Shown: positions 1-9,230 of the stretch, in pieces
How positions within the stretch are numbered: position 1 is the first letter of the stretch
Layout of the letters: the number at the start of each line of letters is the position of its first letter
Source of the DNA: Platerodrilus igneus
Taxonomy: Eukaryota; Arthropoda; Insecta; Coleoptera; Lycidae
Assembly (NCBI GenBank): GCA_036346225.1
Contig: JARFIW010000494.1
Location: forward strand, 2,046,001 to 2,110,000
Direction: 5' to 3'
DNA length: 64,000 nucleotides
The notes under the pieces: generated by a model
What the model was told of the DNA's origin: nothing
Seen by the model: only the letters and a program-made list of their open reading frames with translations
Databases searched by the model: none
Program-made: the position numbers and the translations under genes

Positions 1-244
1 CCTTCCATTCATTTAAAGTTTGAACATTCAAAATATTCTTCAGTACAACTAATTTATCCAAGCAAGAAAGCAATGGTGGTAGAAGTAAGGATCGTTTTAG
101 ATAAGAAAATTCAGAGGAACCCAATCTAGTAATTTGTACAGATGAAATGTAGTTTAAACCCAAGTTTGAGTCTTGACTAGTAATTGAGGGATCTTTTCTA
201 AGTTGTTCATTTGAGGACTTCCATTTAATACCCGATTTCTTCAT
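1..244 (-). CDS. Partial open reading frame at left edge, unrecognised
   Basis: On the minus strand an ATG at 244 opens a frame that stays open for 81 codons to the window edge, so the gene or exon continues outside. An in-frame TAA lies about 50 bases upstream, so the ATG is a reasonable start. The peptide is Ser/Leu-rich (contains SSNEQLRKDPSI and LLLPPLLSCLDKL) and I recognise no domain. It lies left of a Copia-like fragment on the same strand but does not read like Copia gag. It could be the first coding exon of a host gene or part of an unrecognised repeat. An 81-codon open frame in sequence this AT-rich is more than usual but not proof. Confidence 0.3.
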   Translation of the reverse strand, partial: MKKSGIKWKSSNEQLRKDPSITSQDSNLGLNYISSVQITRLGSSEFSYLKRSLLLPPLLSCLDKLVVLKNILNVQTLNEWK

Positions 245-539
245 TATTGTGTATAAAACTTGTACAAACGTTTGGCAACTGACGTATAATTATTTTTAGA
301 GTAGCAGCACTAGCCTACCTGATTTAATACACATGTGTCGATTGTACATAAATGAGCTGAGCAAGGAACTATTAACTTCCAAAAACTACAGTGCTCAAAT
401 GGACAAGGACATGTAAGTAGAACGAAATGAAATATATATTTAATGTTATAAACCATCCGTTCCAAATACACTAAACCGTATATTAACCAGTAGATGCTAA
501 TATGCGACAATAAAGCACCGCCTCTTTTTCTCCTATTCA

Positions 540-742
540 TATTGTAGCGCCGCAACATCAGTACAATTGACGCTTTTGTTTTTATGTCTCCAGCCGCTTT
601 TTGATACTTCCGTTTCTGTGCAAGTGCCTGTGACATGACACCATAAACCGGTCATCTCCAAATAAGCCTGGACAGCGAACTTCCAAGTTTCGTAATTTCC
701 TCGTCCTTTCAATTTTTGAATTGATTCTATTGCCGTCGCCAT
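540..742 (-). pseudogene. Copia-like gag, 5' part, truncated and frameshifted
   Basis: Translation from the ATG at 742 gives IQKLKGRGNYETWKFAV and then a segment ending in an Ala-Leu-rich stretch. This is the usual start of Ty1/Copia gag (the LKGxNYxxWK motif). About 50 codons in, the frame breaks and continues in a second frame (KAAGDIKTKASIVLML) to about 540, after which similarity stops. It is the 5' stump of a Copia-type polyprotein. A matching primer site and LTR lie just upstream at 806-959, which confirms the type and orientation. The rest of the element is absent. Confidence 0.7.
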
Positions 743-805
743 TGGCCAAATTATTTTGTAAATTTTTTTTTACATTCTCTTTTTAGACAATAATGTTATG
801 AGTGC

Positions 806-819
806 CTGGGCCCATAACC
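806..819 (-). other. Primer binding site, half-tRNA initiator Met type
   Basis: The plus strand reads CTGGGCCCATAACC, the anticodon arm sequence of initiator tRNA-Met. Copia elements prime from this internal tRNA fragment rather than the tRNA 3' end. It directly abuts the proposed LTR at 820, as expected for a 5' LTR followed by its primer site on the minus strand. Confidence 0.75.
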
Positions 820-959
820 TGATGGGAAAATGCGCGGAAATTACGGAACGTCACTTAGTATAAAAGCTCTATTTTTATTGTACAGAAACGTATTTCAGAT
901 AATAAACATAAAAGGGACAACTATATATCAACACTCTAGTCACGGCTTATTTCTCAACA
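820..959 (-). mobile_element. Copia-like 5' LTR, about 140 bp
   Basis: In minus orientation the segment starts TGTTGAG, ends CATCA and is followed at once by the half-tRNA primer site. It contains a TATA-like stretch and AATAAA-like sequences. No second LTR is present because the element is truncated inside gag, so the boundary rests on the TG...CA ends and the primer site only. Confidence 0.6.
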
Positions 960-1667
960 CTTGTTCGCAGGGGAAAGCAAACTAATTTTTAAAATATTCC
1001 TGCGGGATTAGGCAAATAGCAACACAGCTAAGCAAATCGAGTTGCCTGTCTTTTTCAAACAGAATAGTGGTTTGTATGATTATCAATCCACGCTATAAAT
1101 ATTCCCGGAATAATTTAATGAGGAAGAACGTTACTACCAATAAAACTTGAGCAACGAACACGTGTAGATATAACAAAACAGCATTTCAAAAATACGAGAA
1201 AATAACAAACGCATTTAAGCATTTAATCTTTCCAAAGAATTTATTTAAAAGTAGTTTTAACGACCAGCAAATACAACGAGCATAGCTTATAATATTTTAC
1301 AAAGAATTGCTAAAGCGAGGTTTTCGGTTTTAGAAGTGGTTTTACAATAGCATTTATTTCGACGAAAACTAATGAACATAAGCAGCACATATTTCCAAGA
1401 AGAAACATCATTTAAAGCCGTTTGAGGAGCAAACATTTCTAAGAATTTAAAGTGTTTAGAAGACGCAAATGCTTGTTTGGTTTTTAATGAATTGATAAAG
1501 GGTTATGGGATACAGTTCACGTATTGAGGAACAATTTTATGCAACACGGTTTTTAATATTCGAATATTGAACTTGCTGTTAACTAAGAATAACATAAAAG
1601 ATTTGATTAGCATTTTCAATTAGGGTCGTGTTGTAATTTCATGCAGAATCTCTCTATTTCAGAAAGT
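960..1667. other. Intergenic, no recognised feature
   Basis: AT-rich sequence without a convincing open frame, RNA gene or repeat recognised by eye. Confidence 0.5.
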
Positions 1668-2280
1668 TGCCGTGACAAACTTACAAGAGGTTAAGGATGT
1701 CTGCTACCTAGGAAGCCAAATAACGCGAGGTGGAACAATTGTAAAAGATATAAAACAAAGATTAACACAAGGTCGTATTGCATTTAACAAGAAAAATCAA
1801 CTACTATGTTCAAAGACAACAAACATAAAAACAGGGAAAAGATTGCTGATAGCGTATGTGTAAAGCATAACATTGTACTGCTGTGAAACTTGGTCAGTAG
1901 GAAAAGCGGACAGGAAAAGATAGAAGCCTTTGAAATGTGGTGCTTCAGATGTATGATGAAAATATCATTAGCAGACAAAGTAAAGAACCATTTAAATACG
2001 GTAGAGAAAGAAAGATATATGTGGAAAACGGTAAAAAATAGGGCAGATGGGATGATAGGCCACATACTAAGGCATGAGGGAATAGTGTGGAATATACTGG
2101 AAGCAAAGATAAGAAAAAATAGAGGTAGAGGTAGACCTAGGTTAGACTATTATATACAGTTAGTCAAAGATGTAGGCTGTTAGAGTGTCAGGGAAATATG
2201 TAAGCTAGCTCAGAATAGAAATCTATGGTGGTACGCGTCCAACCAGTCCAAGACGGAAACCTAATGACGAAAAAATAATT
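1668..2280 (+). mobile_element. LINE 3' end (reverse transcriptase C-terminal region), family 1
   Basis: Two plus-strand frames, separated by one frameshift near 1860, encode the C-terminal half of an insect endonuclease-reverse transcriptase: DVCYLGSQITRGG, then EAFEMWCFRCMMKIS, MIGHILRHEG and RGRGRPRLDY. The coding end near 2265 is followed by a tail (TAATGACGAAAAAATAATTG) that recurs, inverted, near 43190. The copy is 5' truncated, as is typical of target-primed retrotransposition. Sister copies of the family lie at 42.2, 43.1 and 44.5-46.5 kb on the minus strand. Confidence 0.75.
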
Positions 2281-3290
2281 GTACTTAAATCTGATAATTG
2301 TCATAGACAACTACAGGTGTTGGTTTTGCAATATTTTCAATTATTGTTGCTTGTGTGTAAAAGGATTCAGCAAATGTTTAAGTGTTGAGGAATTTTGGTA
2401 GTCGCAGATTGACTAACCCCTTCACATACCACTAAATATTGGTGAAATAGGATATGTATTTAGAAATAATAGAGGGGAATATCTAGGCCGTGGGAATTTC
2501 AGGAAAACGTGTAGCTAAAAATAGAAATTAATGGAGCTAGTGACGAAAAAATAATTGTACCTAACCCTGATAATTATTATAAACATCTACAGGTGTAGGT
2601 TCTGCAATATTCTCAACTAATGTTGATTGTGAAAAACGATTTATCAGAAAACTATTGATTCGGCAAATCTCTAAGTGCTGGGGTATCTAGGTATTCACAG
2701 GTTGCTTAAGCAGAGGGTTGCACCGATATTTGGTGGTATGTGAAGAATCATATACCACTGAATATTGGTGAAATAGGGTATAAAGTTAGAAAATAATAGA
2801 AAGGAAACCGAGGTGTATGTAACAAGAATGAGCAGCTGTTATGTTCGAAAACATATGTGTGGAGTATTGCACTGTGTGGCTTAGAAATAGGAACAGTTGG
2901 AGAAACAGACAGGAAAAAGGTAGAAGCCTAATGGAATGTGGTGTTTCAGATGTATGATGATGATAGCAAGGACCGACAAGTTAAGTACAAAGAAGTTCTA
3001 GAAATAGTAGGGTATCTCTGGAAAACAAAAAAAAATGAGAAGAAGTAGTAGGACAGGACACGTTTTAAGGCATTTGGGGAATAGTGCGGGATATATTACA
3101 CGCAGAAATAGGAATAAGGAGAGGTAGCGATAGACTTAGATCAGACTATTGAACGCAGATAGTGGAAAATGTAGGCTGTGTAAATTCCAGAGAAATGTGT
3201 AGGGAAGCTTAAAATAGGAAACAATGGAGGTACTCATCTAACCAGTTTCACGACTGAAGACTTAATGATGATGAGGAGAATGGAATACAC
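2281..3290 (+). mobile_element. Decayed, duplicated LINE family 1 tails
   Basis: The 3' tail that follows the LINE at 2265-2480 recurs at about 2540-2790, sharing GTGACGAAAAAATAATTGTAC and the CTACAGGTGT segment. From about 2870 to 3290 comes a second, heavily mutated coding tail (the GTTTCAGATGTATGATGATG region matches the FRCMMK codons at about 1945). No frame is intact. This is a cluster of old copies of one family. Confidence 0.55.
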
Positions 3291-3344
3291 TCAAAAACGA
3301 TCAAAAGATATTATATCTACCTGATAGACCCAATCATGCATATC

Positions 3345-3782
3345 ATAAATTTGATTTTTTAGAACAATATCCCAAATAATTTTAAACACTATCATCATAC
3401 CTATATTTAAATCAGGTGCCAAACATAACATATACAATTATAGACCTACCAGTTTGATAAGTATATTTGCAAAAGTCTTCGAAAAATGTCTGCAAGAAGA
3501 CCACCAGAAGTTTTAAATAAATATTACATAATCAGTAAAAAACAAAATGGCTTTACAAAAAGTGTAGGTACGGAGGGCGCCTTGCTTGACTTAGTGAATA
3601 ACATTAAGCTGAACTAGGATAATAATAAAAAGGTTATAGGAGTCGTTTTGGATCTAGCACAGACCATCAACACATTGCCCCATGAGAAGCTCCTAAAAGT
3701 GCTTGAGCACTTTGAAATTTGAGGTACAGTGTCTGATGAATAGAATCCAAGTAAAAATTTGAAAGTTGCAGTTCTAAAACAG
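3345..3782 (+). mobile_element. Jockey-type LINE, reverse transcriptase fragment, left half
   Basis: The plus strand reads, across frameshifts, IIPIFKSGAKHNIYNYRPTS, FAKVFEKCL, NGFTKS, then VIGVVLDLAQTINTLPHEKLLKVLEHF. These are the fingers/palm motifs of jockey-like reverse transcriptases (usual forms YRPISL and DLAKAFD). Stops and substitutions make it inactive. It stops exactly at the LTR of Gypsy element A, and its continuation is found on the other side at 10384. Confidence 0.75.
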
Positions 3783-4315
3783 TGTAACGGGCTACTACTA
3801 CCGCGTTTCTTTAATTTAAAACAAGTAGTAACAAGAGTCTTTATTACTCACTGTTCACAAGTCTAATTAACAGTATATGCCTTATTTATAGATGTTTTCA
3901 GTCCACTTAACAATGAAGCACTATTACACTAATGAATTGATAAGCATTAATATCTTCTTTAACTAACTCCTTTACCATAGGTCCATTAATAACACTAACA
4001 CAACTAGTATTTATTGCACTTCTATCTATTTATGTATACTACAAGCTGCATGTACATTAGACACATCATATAACATTTATGTATACTCTTTGACTTCCAA
4101 AAGCTCAACTACTGTTACTTTACACGATATAATTTATATTCGATATTCTGGTATAGACTAACTCTGTACTTTATCATCGGTCTTATTTATACCATAAATT
4201 AAAAAAGATGACTCATCCTCCAACAATTGCCAAAAGCTTCTCGGTCCGTGTAGAATATGCAGTGCTTGCGGCGCATGTGTATGTTTGACGGGTTGCCTAA
4301 TAGTAGCTCGCAACA
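3783..4315 (-). repeat. 3' LTR of element A
   Basis: Plus strand TGTAACGGGC...CTCGCAACA, 533 bp. It matches 9878-10383 and the solo LTR at 48894-49415 along its whole length. It carries about 26 bp (around 4250-4275) that the 5' LTR lacks. Confidence 0.9.
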
Positions 4316-4586
4316 CTGCCCCCTCTTTAAAACCGTTACGTCTCGTAACTGTAAATACATTTTGACGCCAATTCGAAGACTGATGACGGTATCGGCAGCT
4401 ATCTCCTCGGGTACATCCACCGCGTCGTTGGAAATAACAGTCAACGCTCTTTTCTTGGTCTTGGTAGGCAACCGGTTGATAACAACAAACAAGGACCTGG
4501 ACGTTGGTTCCCTGGAAAACTACTTCTATCATATTTCGGACTATCCTCCAATCTAAACGATCCAGTCCACAGCCTAGCTTGGGCAC
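4158..4586 (-). pseudogene. Macrodomain C-terminus plus CCCH zinc finger (element A accessory gene, second frame)
   Basis: This frame continues the macrodomain after a frameshift near 4589-4595. It starts PKLGCGLDRLDW, the motif that in OARD1/TARG1 holds the catalytic aspartate, followed by the last helix and strand (MIEVVF...VQVLVCCY). It then has a non-homologous tail with C50-X7-C58-X5-C64-X3-H68 (4383-4439), a CCCH-type zinc finger, a fold often used to bind RNA. The frame runs on through the polypurine tract (encoding FKEGAV) and about 50 codons into the 3' LTR before stopping at 4158. The frame has no ATG of its own (the first codon here is GTG), which supports its being the second half of the gene that begins at 4930. 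Confidence 0.75.
4316..4330 (-). other. Polypurine tract of element A
   Basis: In minus orientation AAAGAGGGGGCAG lies immediately before the 3' LTR, where plus-strand DNA synthesis is primed. It is also inside the accessory reading frame. Confidence 0.8.
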
Positions 4587-4588
4587 CG

Positions 4589-4930
4589 CTAGTCTCCATT
4601 TTCCATCATCTGAGCCTTAAGATTCAGCAAAGCCTCCCATAGATGTCCATAACTAGGTCTCTGCCATGAAGAATTTTTGGTGACCAGATAGTAAACACAA
4701 CGATTTTTATCCTGAAGAACCAAAGCTTTTCCTACAGTTGGCTGCTGTTGTACTAATTTATCGACACATCCAAACTTTTTCTTGAAAACAACAGCTATTC
4801 CCCTTGACATTTCCAAATCTTGAGCTACGCAATGTGCAAGGGAATACTCTTCTGGTGCTCTAAACAGATCTTGCTGTTTTTCAACAACAACGCCAAATCT
4901 CGCCTTAGCAAAACCACCATACGCCGCCAT
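4589..4930 (-). CDS. OARD1/TARG1-like ADP-ribose macrodomain carried by Gypsy element A
   Basis: The 113-codon ORF starts at ATG 4930, 14 bp after the integrase stop. From residue 21 it reads like the OARD1/TARG1 family: DLFRAPEEYSLAHCVAQD, SRGIAVVFKKKFG (the ligand loop, GxGIA in most members), then YYLVTK with lysine 85 at the position of the family's catalytic lysine, then a helix. The rest of the domain, with the GCGLDR catalytic aspartate, follows in another frame at 4586 after what looks like a one-base shift. Known members remove ADP-ribose from glutamate and deacylate O-acetyl-ADP-ribose. The first 20 residues are unrelated to the family. Gene order (after integrase, before the 3' LTR) is that of env in other elements; no env-like sequence is seen. 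Activity is doubtful in this copy because of the frameshift. Confidence 0.8.
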   Translation of the reverse strand: MAAYGGFAKARFGVVVEKQQDLFRAPEEYSLAHCVAQDLEMSRGIAVVFKKKFGCVDKLVQQQPTVGKALVLQDKNRCVYYLVTKNSSWQRPSYGHLWEALLNLKAQMMENGD

Positions 4931-4944
4931 AAAACTCTCAAAAT

Positions 4945-6339
4945 CTACATTTGCTCATGATTAATAACTTGTCGAATACCATTCTCATTATTCGAGCCTT
5001 CTTGGTTGTTGACAGCGTAAGATGTTAAACGGTCAAAGTGTACCACTTTCGGTTTACCACGGGGAGATCTTCTGATCCGGTATACTACATCATTAATCTT
5101 TTTCATCACTTCGTACGGGCCTTCCGATTGTCTTTGTAATTTTGGCGACAACACGCGTTTCCTTTGTGGATTATACAACCACACTAAATCTCCAGGTTGA
5201 TAACCACCTTCTTGAGCTCTCATGTCATATTGTGATTTCATTCGATCGCTTGCTGCCTGGATATTCTTTCGGACGTTTTCGTGAATGCTATTACGAAGCT
5301 TACTAACGTAATCTTCACCTGCGATCTCTTCTCCAGGTTTAAATCCAAACTGAAGATCACATGGTAGCCGCAATTCACGTCCTAGCATTACGCAAGCAGG
5401 CGAGTATCCTGTGCTGTCATGTACCGAAGATCGGTACGCCAGTAGGAACAAATGTAAATATTGGTCCCAGTCTCGTTGATGTTCAGAGACAACTTTGGCT
5501 AGGTACTTTCCTAACGTCCTGTTCATTCTTTCAACCATTCCATCCGATTGTGGATGAAGTGGAGTGGTTCTAGTCTTCCTGATTCCAAGATGCTTGCAGA
5601 CGTTTTGAAACAACACTGATTCAAAGTTCCGACCTTGATCGGAGTGTAATTCCAACGGAACTCCAAAGCGACAAAACAACTCCATCACTAGTACATGTGC
5701 AACCGTCTCGGTTTCTTGGTTAGGTATAGCATATGCCTCCGGCCATTTGGTAAAATAATCCATTGCAACCAAGATGTATTTATTTCCTTTCTCTGATTCA
5801 GGAAACGGACCAGCTATATCAATGGCTACTCTCTCAAAAGGATTCCCCACGTTATAATGTCTCACTGGGGCTTTCCGTTTTGTGACCGGGCCATTTGCGG
5901 AGGCACACAACTCACATTTCCGGCACCACTCCTTCACATCCTCTTTGCAGTTCACCCAATACAATCTTTTTCTCACTCTTTCGAGAGTTCTTTTCACGCC
6001 AAAGTGTCCTCCGGAAATACCATCGTGCAAGTGCTGCAACACTTCCGGCACTCTGCTTCTCGGCACTATCACTTGGAGTCTCTCAGTGCTATCTTCACAT
6101 TCCAGGCGTCGTTTCAAGATTCTATTTTCAATCACCAAGGAGTCCCACTGTGCCCAGTGTGCCTTCAGGCTCCTACTTGAAATACTAATTTCTTCCCAAG
6201 CTGGTCGGTGTCCTTTACTTTTCCACTCAATCATACGTCCCAATTCGGCGTCATTCTCCTGGTCTTCTCGTATTCTTTCGAGTTGCCAAGTATAATCGGT
6301 TACTGTCATTCTATGGATGACACTTATTTTCTCTTCCAT
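4945..6339 (-). CDS. Element A integrase (3' part of pol)
   Basis: A 464-codon open frame, the 3' part of pol. It has the HHCC zinc-binding domain (HDGISGGHFG ... CRKCELC, about residues 108-146), then the catalytic core with D in DIAGPFPES, D in SDQGRNFE and E in DGMVERMNR, and a GPY/F-type module (SEGPYEVMKKINDVVYRI) near residue 410. These are features of Ty3/Gypsy integrase. The frame is shared with the RNase H and RT segments upstream, so the native protein was one polyprotein. The stop at 4945 is followed by the macrodomain ATG. Confidence 0.9.
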   Translation of the reverse strand: MEEKISVIHRMTVTDYTWQLERIREDQENDAELGRMIEWKSKGHRPAWEEISISSRSLKAHWAQWDSLVIENRILKRRLECEDSTERLQVIVPRSRVPEVLQHLHDGISGGHFGVKRTLERVRKRLYWVNCKEDVKEWCRKCELCASANGPVTKRKAPVRHYNVGNPFERVAIDIAGPFPESEKGNKYILVAMDYFTKWPEAYAIPNQETETVAHVLVMELFCRFGVPLELHSDQGRNFESVLFQNVCKHLGIRKTRTTPLHPQSDGMVERMNRTLGKYLAKVVSEHQRDWDQYLHLFLLAYRSSVHDSTGYSPACVMLGRELRLPCDLQFGFKPGEEIAGEDYVSKLRNSIHENVRKNIQAASDRMKSQYDMRAQEGGYQPGDLVWLYNPQRKRVLSPKLQRQSEGPYEVMKKINDVVYRIRRSPRGKPKVVHFDRLTSYAVNNQEGSNNENGIRQVINHEQM

Positions 6340-6663
6340 CTTGGAGCAATGATTGCAGTCTACCGGAAAAGGTCTACTAGATAGAGCGTCTGCATTCCGA
6401 TGGCTAGTTCCTACACGAGGTTCTGTGTTAAAGTTATATTCCTGCAGCCGCTCTATCCACCTTGCAACTTACCCTTCAGTATTTCGAAACTGCAGTAACC
6501 ATTTTAGTGCAGCATGGTCTGTTCTCAACAGGAATTTACGGCCGTATAAGTACTTATAAAAGTGCTCTACGGATTTGACGACGGCCAACAGCTCCCTTTT
6601 TGTTACACAATAGTTCCTCTCTGGCCGCGACAAGACCTTGCTGAAATACCCAATAACTTTTTC
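6340..6663 (-). pseudogene. Element A RNase H segment with two nonsense codons
   Basis: In the same frame as RT and integrase the translation gives KVIGYFSKVLS, YCVTKRELLAVV, YLYGRKFLLRTDHAALKWLL and HRNADALS, all RNase H motifs of Gypsy pol. A TAA at 6664 and a second TAA near 6471 interrupt it. Confidence 0.85.
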
Positions 6664-7632
6664 TTATCCGTCCTGCACTTGAGAAAAAACGCTTCCTATA
6701 GCTGTGTTACTGGCATCGGTATCCAACACAAATTTCCCCTCCAACCGTGGATAACTCAAAATTGGTGTTGTAACTAGTAGCCGTTTGAGTTGTTCAAATG
6801 CACTGTAGCAGTCGTCATTCCAATCATATTCTTGTCCATCTTCGGTTAATTTCGTTAACGGTTTGGCAATGTTCGCAAACGCAAGTATCAAACGTCGGTA
6901 ATATATGCACAATCCTAGAAAACTGCGCAGTTGGTGTATATTTGCCGGTGTAGGCCACTCTTGTACCGTTTTAATTTTGTCAGGGTCAGCTCTTATTCCG
7001 GTCTCTGAAACGACATGTCCTAGGTATTTCACCTCTTTTCCAAATAGGAGACATTTCTTGAGGCTCAATGTAAGGTTTGCCCCGCGTAATTTTTGGAATA
7101 TCTCTTCTAGGTTCTTGAGATGTTCTTCAAATGACCGGCCTAACACTATCACGTCGTCTAGGAACACCAGATATGTTTTCCAGGACAACCCACGCAGCAT
7201 CGACTCCATCAATCGTTCAAAAGTAGCAGGGCATTGCATAATCCAAATGGCATAACCTTGAATTGTAAACGCAGTCTTTTCTTTATGGCTTGGCTCCAAA
7301 CCTATCTGCCAGTATCCGCTTTTCAAGTCCAAGGTCAAAAACCATTTAGATCCGGATAGGGTATCCAACGCGTCATTAATTCTGGGCAAAGAATAGCTGT
7401 CTTTCTTTGTCACATTGTTTAATCGCCGGTAGTCTACACAAAACTTTGTCGACCCATCCTTTTTCTTGACAAGCACTACCGGGGATGCCCATGGACTATT
7501 CGAGGGTTCAATCACTCCTTGTTCTTCCATGTCGGTGATTATTTGCTCGGTTTCCTTACGTTTTGCCAAAGGAAGCCGCCTGGGGTGTTGTCTTATCGGT
7601 TGCGTATCTCCAGTATTGATCTTATGTTGCAC
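6664..7632 (-). pseudogene. Element A reverse transcriptase
   Basis: A 322-codon open stretch with VIEPSNSPWASPVVLVKKKDG, FCVDYRRLN, LDLKSGYWQI and the catalytic FLDDVIV box, then the thumb (YLGHVVSETGI) and the start of RNase H (LDTDASN). It is bounded by in-frame stops at about 7648 and 6664, so pol is not translated through. The active-site aspartates are kept. Confidence 0.9.
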
Positions 7633-7647
7633 AACATTCGTCCTTCC

Positions 7648-8343
7648 TTACTCACTATCATCCAGTGCAAACATACCTCGATACTGTCCGACCAGTTCTT
7701 TTACCTTGCTCAGTTGGTCGCCGTTTAGTCCTTGACACGAAGGTGTCAACATATCCAGTAATTTCTGTGAGCAACCATTGGCTGGTTTATCTTTCGTGTA
7801 GTCCACACAACGTTTAATATGGCATACTGGAATGGAACTTCCCACAATCATGTCTTTCTTCAGGGTCACCGTATGCGGATTAATGTTCAGCACCCTTACT
7901 GGTATCATATTTCGAAACTTTACCAGCGTTTTTCCAATCAGTAATCCTTCCTGACCCATTTCCGATTCAGTTGCTTCCATCATGCATACTTGTCCTTCCC
8001 GAAGCGTAGCATCCGGTCGTCCCATTACTATCATTTCCGCCTTCTTGGGTATTTTCATATCGCAAATCATTCGAACTTGCATAGTTTGGTTACTCGTACC
8101 TTGAAATGGAATCTCATCATCATCTATCCGAAGCACATTTTCTTTCATGTTTACATGAAACCCATATTCTCTCATGAGATCCATTCCCAAGATCACTTCT
8201 TCTGTAATTTCAGCTACCAACACTCGATGATTAATTAGTTTGTCCCCAATTGCCAACATAACGGCAGTCTCTCCGTAAGTACAAATTTTTTCACCACTTG
8301 CCGTTCGAACACACCGATGCAGGTAGCACTTTTCCACGACCAA
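7648..8343 (-). pseudogene. Element A protease-RT linker
   Basis: Continues the protease that begins at the end of the preceding frame (DTGATRT) after a frameshift near 8340. It contains LGMDLMREYGFHVN, a typical second half of a Gypsy aspartic protease, and a linker to RT. It shares the RT frame and ends in a TAA at about 7648. Confidence 0.75.
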
Positions 8344-9190
8344 CCAAATCTGGTCTCACAATAGTTCTTGTCGCTCCTGTATCCACGAGTAATCGGACAA
8401 TCCTACCATTAATTCTACCATCGCTATAAATGCTGTCCAGACTTCCCATCGACGATGCAGCACGGATGATAATCTCCGGGGCACTACGCTGTGCTGTCGA
8501 CGTTCGCCCCCTTACATTGACCTGCTTTAGCTCAACCGGTTGTTTCTTTGGTTGAGTACAGCGTCTCTGCATATGACCAACTTCACCGCAGCTCCAGCAT
8601 CGCAGACGCCATCTCCGCGGTCGTTGTCTTTCCAGCCTTTCCGCGTTTCGCTTTTCAAACACACGATTGATTATTTCATCTATGCTGTTTTGAGCTTGAC
8701 TAGGTTCCTCTAAGGCAGACCGAACTTTGTGACTCATCCTGTGTGATGTCTGCTTAGCTGCTTCGAATTCAAGCTCATGAGCCAGTGCGTCATCTAACAT
8801 TTTTGGCCGTGCTAGTCTTAGCGCTTGCTGTATTTCGCCATCTTTAACGCCATCCAAAAATGTTTGAACAGCCAGTTGTTCAAGGCAGCTACCTAGTGCC
8901 GTTGGGTATGCTAATCTAACTAATCTGGCGATGTCAGCTTCGAATTCTTGCAGGCTTTCACTTGTCTTTTGCGAGCGGCTCCTAACTTGTGCGTGGTGAA
9001 CTTGTTGAAGGTGAGCATCTCTATATCTCATCTCTAGCTTCGATGTTAAGAGGCCGTAATCATTCCGCTGGTGATCGGGAATCGTTTGTAAGATGTTAAG
9101 GGCTTCTCCTCGTAGGGCCACTATTAGAGAGATAGCCTTCTCTTTGTTGCACCAACCGTTGGCTATTGCAGCAGCTTCAAATTGTTTCAA
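8291..9190 (-). pseudogene. Element A gag (capsid, CCHC knuckle) and protease start
   Basis: A 299-codon open stretch. It starts in the capsid region (KQFEAAAIANGW ... LRGEALNIL, SLQEFEADIARLV), followed by a CCHC knuckle CWSCGEVGHMQRRC (CX2CX4HX4C) and then the aspartic protease motif LLVDTGATRTIVRP. The start is not the native one: similarity to capsid begins upstream in another frame, so the gene is shifted near 9200-9230. Confidence 0.85.
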
Positions 9191-9230
9191 ATATGCGGGC
9201 CAAGTGTTTTGCCATCGAATGTGGGTGGTT

